In this document: piece by piece, positions 31,831 through 42,878 of the stretch
Numbering within the stretch: the first letter of the stretch is position 1
How the letters are laid out: every line of letters starts with the position of its first letter
Assembly: GCA_018398585.1 (NCBI GenBank)
Contig: JAGTTD010000001.1
Span: 37,463,938-37,527,937, forward strand
Source of the DNA: Simmondsia chinensis
Taxonomy: Eukaryota > Streptophyta > Magnoliopsida > Caryophyllales > Simmondsiaceae
Reading direction: 5' to 3'
DNA length: 64,000 nucleotides
The notes under the pieces: model-generated
The model's database searches: none
What the model saw: the letters and a program-made list of their open reading frames with translations, nothing else
Told to the model about the DNA's origin: nothing
Translations under genes and position numbers: made by a program

Positions 31831-33425
31831 AAGGGCTTGAATGTTACCAATTCTCTACTTGCTCATAAAGCTCAAGTGTTTCAGTAGTAACTGCAATTTT
31901 TAGTAGATTGTCAAAACATAGCAATACAATTATATAACAAAATAGTATTCTTATCACTTACCGGATGCCGATCAACACTTGCATACATATTAATTGCAAG
32001 TTTGACATAATATAATAATGTATACTAGTTAATCTATCAAGATAAATATTTAACCATATATCACATACTAGTGACAAGTTGACCAAAGAGGCCATATCTG
32101 GTTGTGTGACAGCTGTAGCAATGCGTCACTTAAACCAAGATATGGTGAGGTCAAGAATTTATTCGTTACCTCATTGAGGACCGGAAGAGGTCAAAATTAA
32201 GGCACTCAACAACATGATGCAATACTCAAGTACCGTACTGGTATGAGTTGATTAATAGAGTAATACTCTATCATATTAGTGCTCGATCTTCAGGTCGAGA
32301 CAAAATATTTCCTTTTTCGAGATCCTCAATCTCGAGTTCTCAGTTTAGATGCGTAACAGCCTTTTTAAGCTCTTCAGAAGTTATGATGATATTAACATAT
32401 CTCTCTTTCAGTAGATATGTACCGCGGTTTTGAACTACATGCTTCTAGCATGTTTAGTCCTTCAGGTACTTTCATATAAATATCATCGTACAAATAAGCT
32501 ATTACCATATATATATGACGCATATAGAGACCGTCAGATTAAGTGCATTCATTTCTCATATGTATGTCCCATCAATTTCTGGTATCTAAAATAAACCTTG
32601 GACTACAAATTGTGCTTTCACCACCTCATTATTTTCTGCACAAACATTCATATGTAGCATATAGGTTTTATTCTTTAGGCATTTGGACTTCAGGTCCGCA
32701 AATTACACGTGGCTAATTCAGCCTGAATCACGTCTTTCTATTTTAGCCAATCATTTCTTTGTTGGCATTCTTGAACAAACTCTAGTTCAAGATTTAAAAT
32801 TTTTTTTTTATCAGATCAGTAGCTACTGTTTATGGAAACATTTGATCAATTTTCATTTCAATTCCATCTTATCTCATATTTCATAGAGATCTCTTTATCA
32901 TCATAATTTCAATAGACTCAGGTAGCTTCAGGTACCTGATAATCTTGAGGGACTTTCATTTACACATATTATTATCTATGCAGAGTTTTTCTCCTCAAGA
33001 ATTTATAATAGAGGGACCAATCTTTTCTATTGCTCGTTTTTTTCTCTCAGATTCAAATCTTTGGGACCGATATATTTACCACGCTTCTGGCGTGCAATGG
33101 ATGCATTTTTAATATATTAGAATATCACTCAACTGGGATATTAATTCGAGCAGGAGCATATATAGTTGGGACATATTATTTGGTCACCCTCTTTCCCTAA
33201 GTGAATACATATGTGAATTGGCTTGTAATAATTTACAAGTGAACAATTCTTCGAACTTCTAGTTCGATGACGCATTCCATATAAATTCTCATTTTCTAAC
33301 TTTCGTATTTCTCCCCCTGATTATGGAAACCCTATTTTGTCAAATTGACAATCAGCAAACTATGCTGTAAAATGTTTCCAGTTAATATCTCTAGATATTT
33401 TATCATAAATTCCAAGTCCTCTTAT

Positions 33426-33486
33426 TTAGACCCATCTTTTCTCACTGAGGTGGAATAATTGGGACATAAAGTATATAACCATAGAT

Positions 33487-33537
<51 letters not shown>

Positions 33538-34216
33538 TGTCGGAGACAAGTTATACTGGGGAGATCCATAATTAATGCTGCAACATATATCATAACATGT
33601 GCCCATGTAAAAGTTGGCAATAATAATGGTCTAACAATTCGCTGCAGGCGTTTAATCAGAAGACCATTTTGTATCTGTACGCGGGCTATATGGCAATTCA
33701 TCCAATACAATAATCATTAAATTCCTAGGATATAATTTCTCCTGCAATATCATACAATCCAAGACTTGAGCTCATAGTCGGATCATTTATGCAAGAAGTT
33801 TCACAAATACCACATCACAAGTGTATCATACTCATGGGACCAACGGGTAGAGGCCTCTGTTGATGTCATAACATACCAAATTTGTCCATGTGATAAAATA
33901 ATTGGCCCACATATGTTCCATTTAGTATTCCTCCAAATATATGGGATTCAAACTCAATTTCAATTGAGTATATAGTAATTGCTTTGCGTTAAGCAGCACA
34001 AACGGCACATGAAATCTCATCAAGAGAAAGAATCTTCAAGTTCTTTAATGAGTGCCCATGAGAACTTTCAATAATTTTTCTCATCATCGTTACACCTGGA
34101 TGGCCCAAACGGTCATGCGACAGGGTAAACGTTTTACAATCAGTTAACTTTTGGTTAACCACTGTATTTGATTCAATATAATATAACCCGAAAAAAAGTG
34201 CTGATAATTTTTTCAC
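33426..34216 (-). pseudogene. Copia pre-integrase and integrase remnant
   Basis: Minus-strand 34216-33989 gives SHDRLGHPGVTMMRKIIESS and SCAVCA, the gag-pre-integrase zinc-binding His and Cys pattern. 33710-33560 gives ARVQIQNGLLIKRLQRIVRP and AAALI, the C-terminal integrase helix region. A (ta)n microsatellite (33490-33536) is inserted in the coding line. The catalytic core between them is mostly lost. Confidence 0.7.
33490..33536. repeat. (TA)n microsatellite
   Basis: About 23 uninterrupted ta units within the integrase remnant. Any long open frame over it is an artefact of the repeat. Confidence 0.9.
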
Positions 34217-34664
34217 TATTTTCTTTCTTCCTGAAGTAAGCGATGTAATATAAAGATATTCTTTATCTCCCTCATTTATTGTCTCAATATGATAACCATT
34301 GCGACGAATATCTCAAAAATTGATCAAGTTTTTCTGTGATCTGCTGGAAAACAGAGCATCGCTTATGTTTAGTTTTGTCCCTTTAGGGAATATAACATGT
34401 GCTCTTCCGGAGCCTTCATCCAAATTTGAAACTCCTGATATAAGAATCTTGTGGTTCTTTAATGGGTGTGAGAATTCCCAACGATTCTCTTAACCATAAT
34501 TATACCTGGATGACTCAAATAGTCATGTCATAAAATAAAAGCCGTTTGGGTCTGTTAACTTCTGGTTAACTATCTCAACAGATATATCGAAATTAAATAT
34601 TGTTTCTTCAGAAAATATGATATGTGCTCTTCTGGAGCCTTTATATAGATTGGCTGAGAAATGT

Positions 34665-34797
34665 AACTATATGAATAACTGATAATAAGTAGGCGGCATA
34701 GCTGACCATATGAATAACAGATAATAAGTAGGTGGCATAGCCGACCATATAAATAACAGATAATAAGTAGGCTTCATAGCCGACCATATAAATAATG
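34665..34797. repeat. 39-bp tandem repeat, about 3.4 units
   Basis: Units at 34665-34703, 34704-34742, 34743-34781 and a partial at 34782-34797. Each has accatat-aataac-gataataagta followed by ggc--catagc. The array lies in the copia interior between gag and pre-integrase. Confidence 0.85.
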
Positions 34798-34829
34798 AAT
34801 GAGTAATAAATATGTTGAAGCATTCACTT

Positions 34830-35470
34830 CAGGGAATGGTTCGACTCCAATGGTCGTGTCTGATAATTTTTCATCAACAATTTATTACTTTGCTCAGCAA
34901 CGAGGGGACAGTTATCAACTCTGAGTATTTTTCAAATTCTCGTTCTCAATATTGCTATTACAGGAGCATATTCGAGACATGAAAAGTAGAGAATGTTTTC
35001 TATAACATATCCTCCTCAGTAATATTTCCACTGCATAATTGTAGCCTGGAGGTAATACTAAGCACTGTAGAATTATACTCGCTGACAGTTTTAAAATCCT
35101 GCAGTCGCAGGTGAATCAATTCATAGTGAGCTTTAGGGGGGATCATAGACATTTGATGATCAAACCTCTCCTTTAAATTCAGTCAAAGGACATACAGGTC
35201 CTTTACTGTAATATATTCAGCTTTCAATCCTTCAGGGATATGATGCCTGAGAAATATCATTGCTTTAACGCGATCCTGTAGGGATGCGCTATTAGCCCTT
35301 TTTAATTGTCCGAAATTCACAGCATCATAATGAACCTCAACATTAAGGGTCCAAGTCAAACAATTTTTTTGCCAGATATATCAAAAGCAGTAAACTCAAG
35401 GTTAGTAAAATTATAAATCACAAAGATTAGGAAATAAAAAGTTACCTCGAATATAGAATAATCAGCTGGC
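34830..35470 (-). pseudogene. Copia gag remnant
   Basis: Minus-strand pieces give LTNLEFTAFDISGK near the start, RVKAMIFLRHHIPEGLKAEY, KERFDHQMSMIPPKAHYELI, HLRLQDFKTVSEYNS and KTFSTFHVSNMLL. This is the UBN2-type gag found in several copia lineages with short LTRs. Stops and frameshifts interrupt it. Confidence 0.75.
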
Positions 35471-35491
35471 TAGAGACTCGTGCTGATAACG

Positions 35492-35926
35492 TGTTATAAA
35501 GTTATAGAGATATTATACTCTATAGAATGATAATAAAAAGACAAACCCAAATAAGCTTAAAAAAATAGCAAGAATTTTATACCAGAACAAGATAATTTTA
35601 TTAAAATTTTCTTCTTCTTCTCGTTGCTTCATTTTCCCCCTTTTCTTTTCTTTTCTTTTTTTCTTTTTTTTTTTTTTTTCCGTTGTTCATTGTTGCTGTG
35701 TATGTAGTGTGTATATATATACACATAAGAGGGAGGGGGTGAGTTACCAACATAGTGCTTTAGATTTGTGACACTTGTCACAATTTACCCAAGTATCCAT
35801 ATATATATGTATATGTATATATACGTAAATACGTATTTTACATAATTTCTAATTTTCTATGATATATGATAATATCCAAACCCGACTTTAAAATTTTTAC
35901 CCAAAAAATATCCAATATTTACAATA
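35492..35926 (-). repeat. 5' LTR of the decayed copia element
   Basis: Sister of 30609-31071, starting tgttataaagttatag. It lacks the long G run. It ends near acaata at 35926 with the terminal CA mutated. Confidence 0.75.
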
Positions 35927-36178
35927 ATGTTTATATTTTCATATGCATCGCATTTTAGAGTTTCTTTCCTTCTTTATTTTGAAACTAAAAAAGAATAATG
36001 TATAGAAATAAATATTTTTTAAATAAAAATAAAGCATATAATTTGGCAACTAAAATTATATGAAATCCTTTCGTGCGGCAAAAAATTTTTCCTTGCTGCA
36101 GGAGTGGAATATAATTTAATACTGGTGGGTAGAGGTGGCCGCGGGCAGGGCCCGGGTTGGCCCAGGCTAGCCTCCCAG

Positions 36179-36220
<42 letters not shown>

Positions 36221-36242
36221 TTCAAAATTTTATAAAACATGA

Positions 36243-36306
36243 CACTAATGGGATTAAAACCTCACCCCTTTAGCATGCAAAGCATCCTTATTATCATGTG
36301 AGCCAA
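36243..36306 (-). repeat. tRNA-like segment A inside the hAT MITE
   Basis: On the minus strand it begins ttggctcacatgataataag, resembling a D-arm with box A, and ends with gaggttttaatcccatta, a weak box B/T-arm. It aligns throughout with segment B, 148 bp further right. It lacks the paired acceptor stem of a tRNA, so it is a tRNA-related repeat, not a gene. Confidence 0.5.
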
Positions 36307-36390
36307 TTTTTTTTTTTATAATTTTATTGGGTATAAAAATAATTTAACATAATTTACAAAAAAAATGACAAAAATTTGATACAAAATTCA

Positions 36391-36453
36391 CACTAATGGG
36401 ATTTGAACCCAATACCTCTAACGTATAAAGTTCCCCATTACCATGTAAGCTAC
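36391..36453 (-). repeat. tRNA-like segment B inside the hAT MITE
   Basis: On the minus strand it begins gtagcttacatggtaatggg, like box A, and contains gggttcaaatcccatt, a very good box B and T-arm (ggttcaaatcc). The pair suggests that tRNA-derived SINE-like material was picked up and duplicated. No CCA or acceptor pairing is visible. Confidence 0.55.
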
Positions 36454-37033
36454 AATTTTTTTATAATTTTATTAGGTAAAATTAATATATATACATATAT
36501 AATAATTAAAAAATACCCAAATGGGCCCGGGCTGGGTCCTGCTTGGGCCAGGGTCGGGCCAGGATCGGGCCGGGCTAGACCCCAAATTTTTTGGGCCCGT
36601 GGCCTGGCCCGGCCTGCTATAGTAGGGGGCCGGGTCGAGCTGGGCTGGGCCCAAACGAGCTGGGTCGAGCCGGGTTCTGGGCCGAGCCGGCCAACTAGCC
36701 ACCTCTACCGGTAGGATCCCGTGCAATTCACCCTTTTTATATTTTGAAAAAAAATTTAAATTTGTTTGACAATTATTTAAGAATCATCATCATCATATAT
36801 GTATTGTTGGAACAACTATGGTAAATCACACGAAATTAGTTAGGAAAATATAAGACATGTAGCAATATAAGTCACCTCTTCCTAGGTATGTAGCGAACCA
36901 CTTTTCTTAAGACCTACTTTGTTAATGCCGAAATAGTCTCAGAGATATAATTGTCATGTACTTAGTTGGATTACACAAATTACATTTACTTACATTTTAA
37001 TTCTTTTATACTTGCACAATGTTAAGTAATACA

Positions 37034-37299
37034 TGTGTGGGTAGTTAAGGGGGTTGGTTGTAGTGTAATTGTTTGTTACAAGTTGTTAATACTTGTACTT
37101 AGATATAAGCCAGGAGTATGATGTATTTGGTATCCAAGAAATAAATTGACTTTTCTCTCTCTTACTTTCCTAATTCTGATCTCCCTTCTCTCTCCTCATC
37201 TTCTCTTTCCTCTTCTCTCTCTCTCTCTTCCTTGATCTCCATGGCTGAAGCTCAGCCTTTCTTCTCTTCTTCTTCCCTTATCCAGGCTTAAACCTGACA
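37034..37299 (+). repeat. 5' LTR of the chromovirus
   Basis: 266 bp, starting tgtgtgggtagttaag and ending aacctgaca. It includes a ct-rich block tctctcctcatcttctcttt shared with the 3' LTR. Similarity to the 3' LTR extends a few bases further left, so the true start could be up to 7 bases earlier. Confidence 0.8.
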
Positions 37300-37302
37300 A
37301 AT

Positions 37303-37317
37303 TGGAATCAAAGCTCG
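37303..37317 (+). promoter_or_regulatory. Primer-binding site of the chromovirus
   Basis: TGGAATCAAAGCTCG, three bases after the LTR. One base from TGGTATCAAAGCTCG, the initiator-methionine-tRNA type. Confidence 0.75.
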
Positions 37318-37394
37318 ATCTTGAGCTAAAATTCCCTACAAATAGGAGCGTCAACCGAGTTATACACTGGCTGGAGGTAAAAGAAGGCCTACCA

Positions 37395-38555
37395 TGGTTG
37401 AAATAGAAGGTCAGGTACAAGGCATCGCACAGTAGATGGCAGACTCGCAACAGAGGTCCGAAGATCGTCACCAACAGCTTATTGAGGTCATGCATAGGAA
37501 CAACTCGCAGATGCTTACCTTGATGCGGAATGACTCATAAATGTTAACCCTAATTCAGCATATTGGTGGTTAATACGACACATGTAGCGAACTCCGCGAA
37601 GGATCTGGAAGTAGAAGTTCTTGTACCAGAGTCCATAGCTCATATGGGGCAGATTAATGCCTGGAAGCCTCCAATTTTCGATGCATGCCCTGTAACAAGC
37701 GGCAACAGTAATTCCGAAGGCTCTTTTGGAGGCAATAACTCCCAACCGAAGCCCAAGATGGATTTTCCTGTCTTTTCTAGAGCCAACCTTAGAAGTTGGG
37801 TTAGGCATTGTCAAAGGTACTTCAACTTCTACCGAGTTTTAGATGATCAGAAGCTGGGAATGGTGACAGCATACTTGGATGACAAAACTGATCTTTGGTT
37901 AGATGGGTTGATAGCGAACAAAGGTCGCATTGGATGGAAAGAGTTCGACACACGGTTTGAGGATCATGGTGATACTGATATTGTTAGCCAGTTCAACAAA
38001 TTGAAGCAGATCGGCTCGATTATTGAATACCAAGAACGCTTTGAAGAATTGAGGTCACACATGCTGGCCACTGACAGCTCCTTCAGTGAAGGATATTTCC
38101 TTTCGTCCTACATCTCAGGCCTAGATAAAGAAATTCAGCCATTAGTCAAGGCCCTCCAACCTAACTCTCTCTCAAAAGCATTCACTAAAGCCTGCTTACT
38201 CTCTCAATCCTCAGAGAACACCCTTCAAAAAGCAAAAAATCTCCTTAAGACCAGCACAAACCCTACATCAACTATACCCAATACTTCCCAAAGATATGGC
38301 CAAAGAAGAAGCAGATCTACCCAGAACTGGGCCAGGTACCAGTCACCCAGAAATCCGTGCTTATGCTATAAATGTAATAAGCGATACTACCCAGGTCATC
38401 GATGTGATAATCTAACCTTGTACAGCCTGGAGGCAGCTGAGCTGCTTAACCTAGGACCTGACTTAGAGCAATCCTCAATGACAGAAACTGAGGAGGAGCA
38501 GATTATAGAGCTTGTGACAAAAGCACTAAAGAGGTTTATGTCCATGCCCTCATAG
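37395..38555 (+). pseudogene. Chromovirus gag
   Basis: The likely start is the ATG at 37395, but stops at 37434, 37539 and 37573 break the N-terminus, leaving the open part from 37563. The Retrotrans_gag domain spans about residues 60-175 of the open part, with RSWVRHCQRYFNFY, WLDGLIANKG and IEYQERFEELRS. A CCHC-like knuckle, CYKCNKRYYPGHRC, is near 38352; the usual C-x2-C-x4-H-x4-C spacing is altered. Gag forms particles and binds RNA. The frame ends at 38555 and pol continues in another frame. Confidence 0.85.
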
Positions 38556-39100
38556 GGAATTCCTTCTCCAGCACCATTAAAATTCTGGGAGACCTACATA
38601 AAATATCAGTTATAATACTGATTGATAGTAGGAGTACCCACAGTTTCTTGGACCCAAGAATAGCCAGAGAAGTAGGATTTACTGTGGAGGATGCTACTCT
38701 ATTGGGTATCAAAGTAGCTAATGGGCAGACGATGTTGAGCAAACAACAGTGCCTGGCCAATTGGCAGATGCAGGGCCACAGTTTTTTGTACCGTATTAGG
38801 TTGATGAAGATTGGAGGGTGTGATATGCTACTCGGGGTTGATTGGATGAAGCAATTCGGTCCTGTATCGCTGGATTTTAACCAGCTTGAGATCAGCTTCA
38901 GCAAGGAGGGCAAAATGGTAGAATTGACTGGAATTAAGGAGAGTGGCATGCTAAAACTCTTCACTGGTCACAAGTTGCAGGGGCTCTGTCAAAAGAAGGA
39001 GGAGCACTTTGTGGCCACTTTGTTGCTGGTACAAGGCAAGGAAGCTCATGAGGTAAATAACTCACCCACCTCCTTGCTCATTCAGTTATTGTTAGAGGAG
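38556..39100 (+). pseudogene. Chromovirus protease
   Basis: After gag the frame gives IKILGDLHKISVIILIDSRS followed by THSFLD. The active-site motif should read DSGSTHSF, and the Gly is replaced by Arg (aggagt instead of ggg-agt), which would inactivate the enzyme. Further on are GCDMLLGVDWMKQFGPVSLD, the C-terminal flap region typical of Ty3 proteases. Confidence 0.8.
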
Positions 39101-40630
39101 TATAATGATGTATTTCTTGAACCCAAGTCACTGCCACCTCCCAGGTCACATGACCATCATATACCTTTAAAAACTGATGCTAAGCTAGTTAGCATTAGGC
39201 CATATAGGTACCATTACCTGCAGAAAGATGAAATAGAAAGGCAGGTGAAAGAAATGTTGGAGGCCTCGATTATACAACCTAGTTGTTCTCCATTTGCATC
39301 CCCTCTATTACTAGTAAGAAGAAGGATGGATCCATGAGATTCTGTGTGGATTACAGAGAGCTTAATGGTAGCACCATCAAGAATAAATTTCCTATCCCTC
39401 ATAGAGATGATCTCCTAGATGAGCTTCAAGGGGCCTCAATCTTTTCCAAGCTAGATCTCAGATCTGGTTATTTCCAAGTGAGAGTTCATGAGTCTGATAT
39501 ACCCAAAACTGCATTTAGGACCCATCATGGTCATTTTGAGTTTAGAGTCATGCCCTTTGAACTCACAAATGCTGCAGTAACTTTTTAATCCGTAATAAAT
39601 GATATCTTTGGGCCCTATCTGAGGAAATATGTCTTGTTATTTTTTGATGATATTCTGGTTTATAGTACTTCCCTTGAGTCTCATGTCAAACACTTGAGAG
39701 TAGTGCTGCAGCAACTCAGGAAGCATAAGCTCTTTGCAAAATAGTCCAAATGCAGCTTTACTCTGTCCCAAATTGAGTATTTGGGTCACATTATCTCTGC
39801 CTCTGGTGTGGCTATAGACCACACTAAAGTAGAAGTTATGACTTCTTGGCCTTCTCCTCGACATGTAAAAGAATTGAGATCCTTTTTGGGTCTCACTGGG
39901 TATTACCGAAAGTTTGTAAGGAATTATGGTAGCGTAGCTAAGCCATTGACTGACCAACTCAGAAAAGGGGGATTCAGATGGTCTGAGGAAGCAAAGTCAG
40001 CCTTTCAAGGTCTGAAGGTTGCCATGATAGTAGCTCCAGTCCTAGCCTTACCAGATTTTTCCCTACCTTTTGTCCTTGAGACAGATGCAAGTGACAAGGG
40101 GATGGGGGCAGTGCTTATGCAACAGGGTAGGCCTCTTGCCTTCTTGAGTAAAGCTCTTGGCCGTAGGAATGTAGGGCTGTCAGCCTATGAGAAGGAATTC
40201 ATGGCCATACTCCGAGCTGTTTTCAAATGGAGACGTTACCTTGAGATAGGCTGTTTTGTGATAAAGGCAGATCAGCAATCCTTAAAGCACTTGTTAGAGC
40301 AACGAATAACTACAGCTATTCAAAGAAAAGGAATGTCTGAACTTTTGGGTTTAGATTACACCATCCTTTACAAAAAGGGCAAGGAAAATACGGTGGCTGA
40401 TGCCTTATCAAGAAGGTTTTCAGACTTATGTATGGCAACTATTGTTTCTGTAGTTCACCCTACTTGGGTGAATGAGCTTGTCAAAAGTTATGAAGATGAT
40501 ACAATGTGTACTCAGCTGGTAGTTGAGCTGCTTATTGCCCCTGACAGCGACCCTGACTATGTACTTAAAAATGGAATTATGAAGTTCCATGGCAGGTTAT
40601 ATGTTGGCCAAAGCCATAATCTGAGAGCCT
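39100..40630 (+). pseudogene. Chromovirus reverse transcriptase and RNase H
   Basis: RT begins at about 39090 with LLEEYNDVFLEP and PYRYHYLQKDEIERQVKEML. A frameshift near 39310 leads to [35 protein letters not shown], and the catalytic box LLFFDDILVYS near 39645. Stops at 39586 and 39742 interrupt it. The connection domain reads EYLGHIISASGV, then LRSFLGLTGYYRKFVRNYGS. RNase H contains LETDASDKGMGAVLMQQGRP, YEKEFMAILRAV and VADALSRRF. The frame closes with a stop at 40630. Confidence 0.9.
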
Positions 40631-41901
40631 AACTTGTCTCTTCCATCCATTCTTCTCCTGTGGGAGGCCACTCAGGTATGAATGCTACTTATCAAAGGCT
40701 TAAAAAGCTGTTCTACTGGCCTCAATTGAAGGCTGATGTTAAGAGAATAGTAGCTGAATGTGATACATGCGAAAGAGGTAAATCTGAACACATTACTTAC
40801 CCTAGGATGTTACAGCTCTTGCTAGTTCCTAAGCAATGTTGGTCTCACATTGCTATGGATTTTATAGAAGGACTTCCCCTTTCAGAAGGAAGAGACACTA
40901 TCTTGGTGGTGGTTGATAGGTTAACAAAATATTCACTTTTCATGTCATTATCTCACTCTTTCACTGCCACTCATGTAGCAAGAGTGTTCATGGACAATGT
41001 CTATAAGCTCCATGGTTTACCAGAGAGCATTGTGTCTGATAGAGATAAGGTTTTCCTTAGACTGTTTTGGCAGGTGCTCTTCAAACTGTTGGGAAGTTCC
41101 GTTGACATGAGTTCATCATATCACCCTCAATCAGATGGACAATTCGAGAGGATGAACCAATGCTTGGAGACTTATCTGCGTTGCTTTTATTTGGATAAGC
41201 CCAAACATTGGAATAAGTGGCTTTCTCTTGCTGAGCTATTGTATAATACTAATCATCACAGCAACATTCAGCTCACCCTATTTGAAGCCTTATATGGCTA
41301 TGAAGCATCACAGCTGCACCTGGATGCCATTCCAGGCCTCATTCCTACAGTATCCTCAGTAGAAGACTGGTTTAAAGAGAGAAGCTCCACCCTGTAGCAG
41401 CTGAAATACAGACTTGAGCAAGCCAGGTCCAGGATGAAACATTTTGCTGATAAGAAGAGCTCTGAAAGGGTTCTGCAGCGAGTAGATTGGGTGTATCTGA
41501 AGCTGCAGCCCTACAGGCAGTCCTCAGCTTCCATTAGAAAGTGTCTCAAGCTTTCATCTAAGTTTTATGGTCCAATTTTGGTGTTACAAAAGATTGGACA
41601 AGTTGCTTACAAGATTCAGCTGCCACAAGGATGTCGCATCCATCCTGTATTCCACATTTCCCAGCTGAAGAAGAAGATTGGCACTCAAGACTTGGTCACT
41701 CAGCAACTTCCCAAGACAACCCTTCATGGAGAATTAAAGGTAGCCCCTGAGAAAGTGCTTGCCAGAAGAATTGTCCAACGACAGGACCAAGCTGCAACTC
41801 AGTGGCTTATCATATGGATGAACCTAAGTGAAGAAGAGGCCACATGGGAAGACTTTACCGCCATTCAAGCCCAGTTTCCTGATACATGTGTGGGTAGTTA
41901 A
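40631..41901 (+). pseudogene. Chromovirus integrase with C-terminal chromodomain
   Basis: The zinc finger reads GHSGMNATYQRLKKLFYWP and CDTCERGK. The catalytic triad is visible: AMDFIEGLP (Asp), IVSDRDKVF (Asp) and HPQSDGQFERMNQCLETYL (Glu). A stop at 41396 splits it. The GPF-like segment and HPVFHISQLKKKIG follow. The C-terminus (41740-41890) with VLARRIVQRQDQAATQWLII and EEEATWEDFTAIQAQFPD is a chromodomain, which in chromoviruses targets integration to heterochromatin. The coding end overlaps the 3' LTR start by a few codons. Confidence 0.88.
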
Positions 41902-42155
41902 GGGGGTTGGTCATAGTGTAATTATTTGTCACAAGTTGTTAATACTTGTACTTTAGATATAAGCCAGGGATATTATGTATTTGGTATCCAAGAAATAAAC
42001 TAACTTTTCTCTGTCTTACTATCCTAATTCTGATCTCCCTTCTCTCTCCTCATCTTCTCTTTCCTCTTCTCTCTCTCTCTCTCTCCCTCGATCTCCATGG
42101 TTGAAGCTCAGCCTTTCTTCTCTTCTTCTTCCCTTATCCAAGCTGAAACCTGACA
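41887..42155 (+). repeat. 3' LTR of the chromovirus
   Basis: 269 bp, almost identical to 37034-37299. The polypurine-like run gttaaggggg is included in both copies, so the exact start is slightly ambiguous. Confidence 0.8.
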
Positions 42156-42257
42156 ATAATGAAACCCAAAACAAAGTGAGAGTAAGATGACCGAGACTTT
42201 TAGAAGAAGAGAGAATGTAGATTTTCCATGTGTATCACAAAACAACAATGGTGGGGC

Positions 42258-42269
42258 TATTTATAGAGA
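42258..42269 (-). promoter_or_regulatory. TATA box of a minus-strand LTR promoter
   Basis: On the minus strand it reads ctctataaatag, followed by a leader with gttttgtgatacaca. The motif tgtgtcgacacat is repeated upstream (42395-42500). Similar TATA boxes occur in other LTRs here, for example 47693-47702 and 54194-54203. Confidence 0.5.
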
Positions 42270-42878
42270 TTTATGTGTCTCTTGGGAAGAGACACATCTT
42301 GCATACTTATCCTTAAACAAGGGACATTGTCCTTTAAAAATCACATAAATAATTTCCAAAAAGTCCAAAAAAATCACGTGAGGTAACGGCAATAACTGCC
42401 TTGTGTGTCGAACTAAGTGTCCATACACAGGGCTATGTGTCGACACATAGACCCAGTCCTTGGGTTCCGTAAGACTGTGTGTCGACACTCAGCTTCATGA
42501 GTATGTTTTTGCAATCTATAACCCAATACATGATATACACAACCGAAATACTTTATTTTGAAAATACATCAACCTATATATATGTTGGTTAGATTAATGA
42601 CCGGTGCCCATAGTTCAGTATTATTAATTTTGATTACATTAAAAAAAAAAAAAGATAGAACAAATTATACATATTATATTAGTGATGATAAACTCACCTC
42701 GAATTTGTAGAGTAGCTAAAAATGGTTATAATTAGTTTGGTACCACGGTCATTAAACTCCCAATTTGAATTTTAAAATTTGAAGATTATATGATTCCACA
42801 ATGTCGAGCGATTCGGCTCCTAAGTAGAATTATGAGTGCTGATCATTATAAAGAAACTAATGGTTATAATCATAATAT

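Larger units (their letters stand above)
30609..35926 (-). mobile_element. Decayed Ty1/copia element
   Basis: LTRs lie at 30609-31071 and 35492-35926. The primer site at 35477-35490 reads GTTATCAGCACGAG on the minus strand, a common plant copia type. The polypurine tract is aagggggag (minus) at 31072-31080, directly beside the 3' LTR. Minus-strand coding remains occur in the order gag, pre-integrase, integrase end and RNase H end, with much of RT unreadable. A clear target duplication was not found. Confidence 0.8.
36130..36707. mobile_element. hAT-type MITE containing two tRNA-like segments
   Basis: Both ends carry the terminal inverted repeat tagaggtggc (36130-36139 and inverted at 36698-36707), as in many plant hAT elements. 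The flanking 8-mers ctggtggg (36122-36129) and ccggtagg (36708-36715) agree at six of eight places. Next to each end lies a GC-rich region of repeated gggcc/ggcccg units (36135-36175; 36520-36695). The interior has a 35-base T run (36181-36215) and two tRNA-like pieces. No transposase is present. Confidence 0.7.
37034..42155 (+). mobile_element. Ty3/gypsy chromovirus (chromodomain element), nearly complete
   Basis: Short LTRs at 37034-37299 and 41887-42155 are nearly identical. The primer site at 37303-37317 reads TGGAATCAAAGCTCG. Plus-strand order is gag, protease, RT, RNase H, integrase, chromodomain, so this belongs to the chromoviruses; the short LTRs and the HPVFHISQLKK block suggest the Reina or a related clade. 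Coding is close to full length but carries a frameshift and several stops. It is the youngest-looking element in the window. Confidence 0.88.
36805..42530 (-). mobile_element. Probable solo LTR split by the chromodomain gypsy element
   Basis: The left piece 36805-37026 (tgttggaacaactatgg, gtagcgaaccacttttctta) resembles the LTR fragment at 20694-20900. The right piece 42156-42530 carries on the minus strand a TATA box and the cytosine-poor leader of an LTR, and ends acccaataca. The gypsy element separates the two. The outer limits are approximate and no target duplication was confirmed, so the pairing of the pieces is an inference. Confidence 0.35.

Noticed and set aside
33426..33560. Frame with a long Tyr-Ile repeat
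   Set aside because: Produced by the (ta)n microsatellite.
34665..34797. CRISPR-like array
   Set aside because: Units are contiguous without spacers and the context is a plant retroelement.
36391..36453. A functional tRNA gene
   Set aside because: Box A and box B are visible but acceptor and anticodon stems are not, and the length is about 63 bases.
36403..36726. Open frames rich in Gly-Pro-Ala-Trp-Arg over the GC-rich block
   Set aside because: They arise from repeated gggcc/ggcccg units inside the hAT MITE and are open on both strands.
37034..42155. Endogenous pararetrovirus
   Set aside because: Integrase, chromodomain, LTRs and a primer site identify a Ty3/gypsy chromovirus. No movement protein or coat domain of caulimoviruses was seen anywhere in the window.
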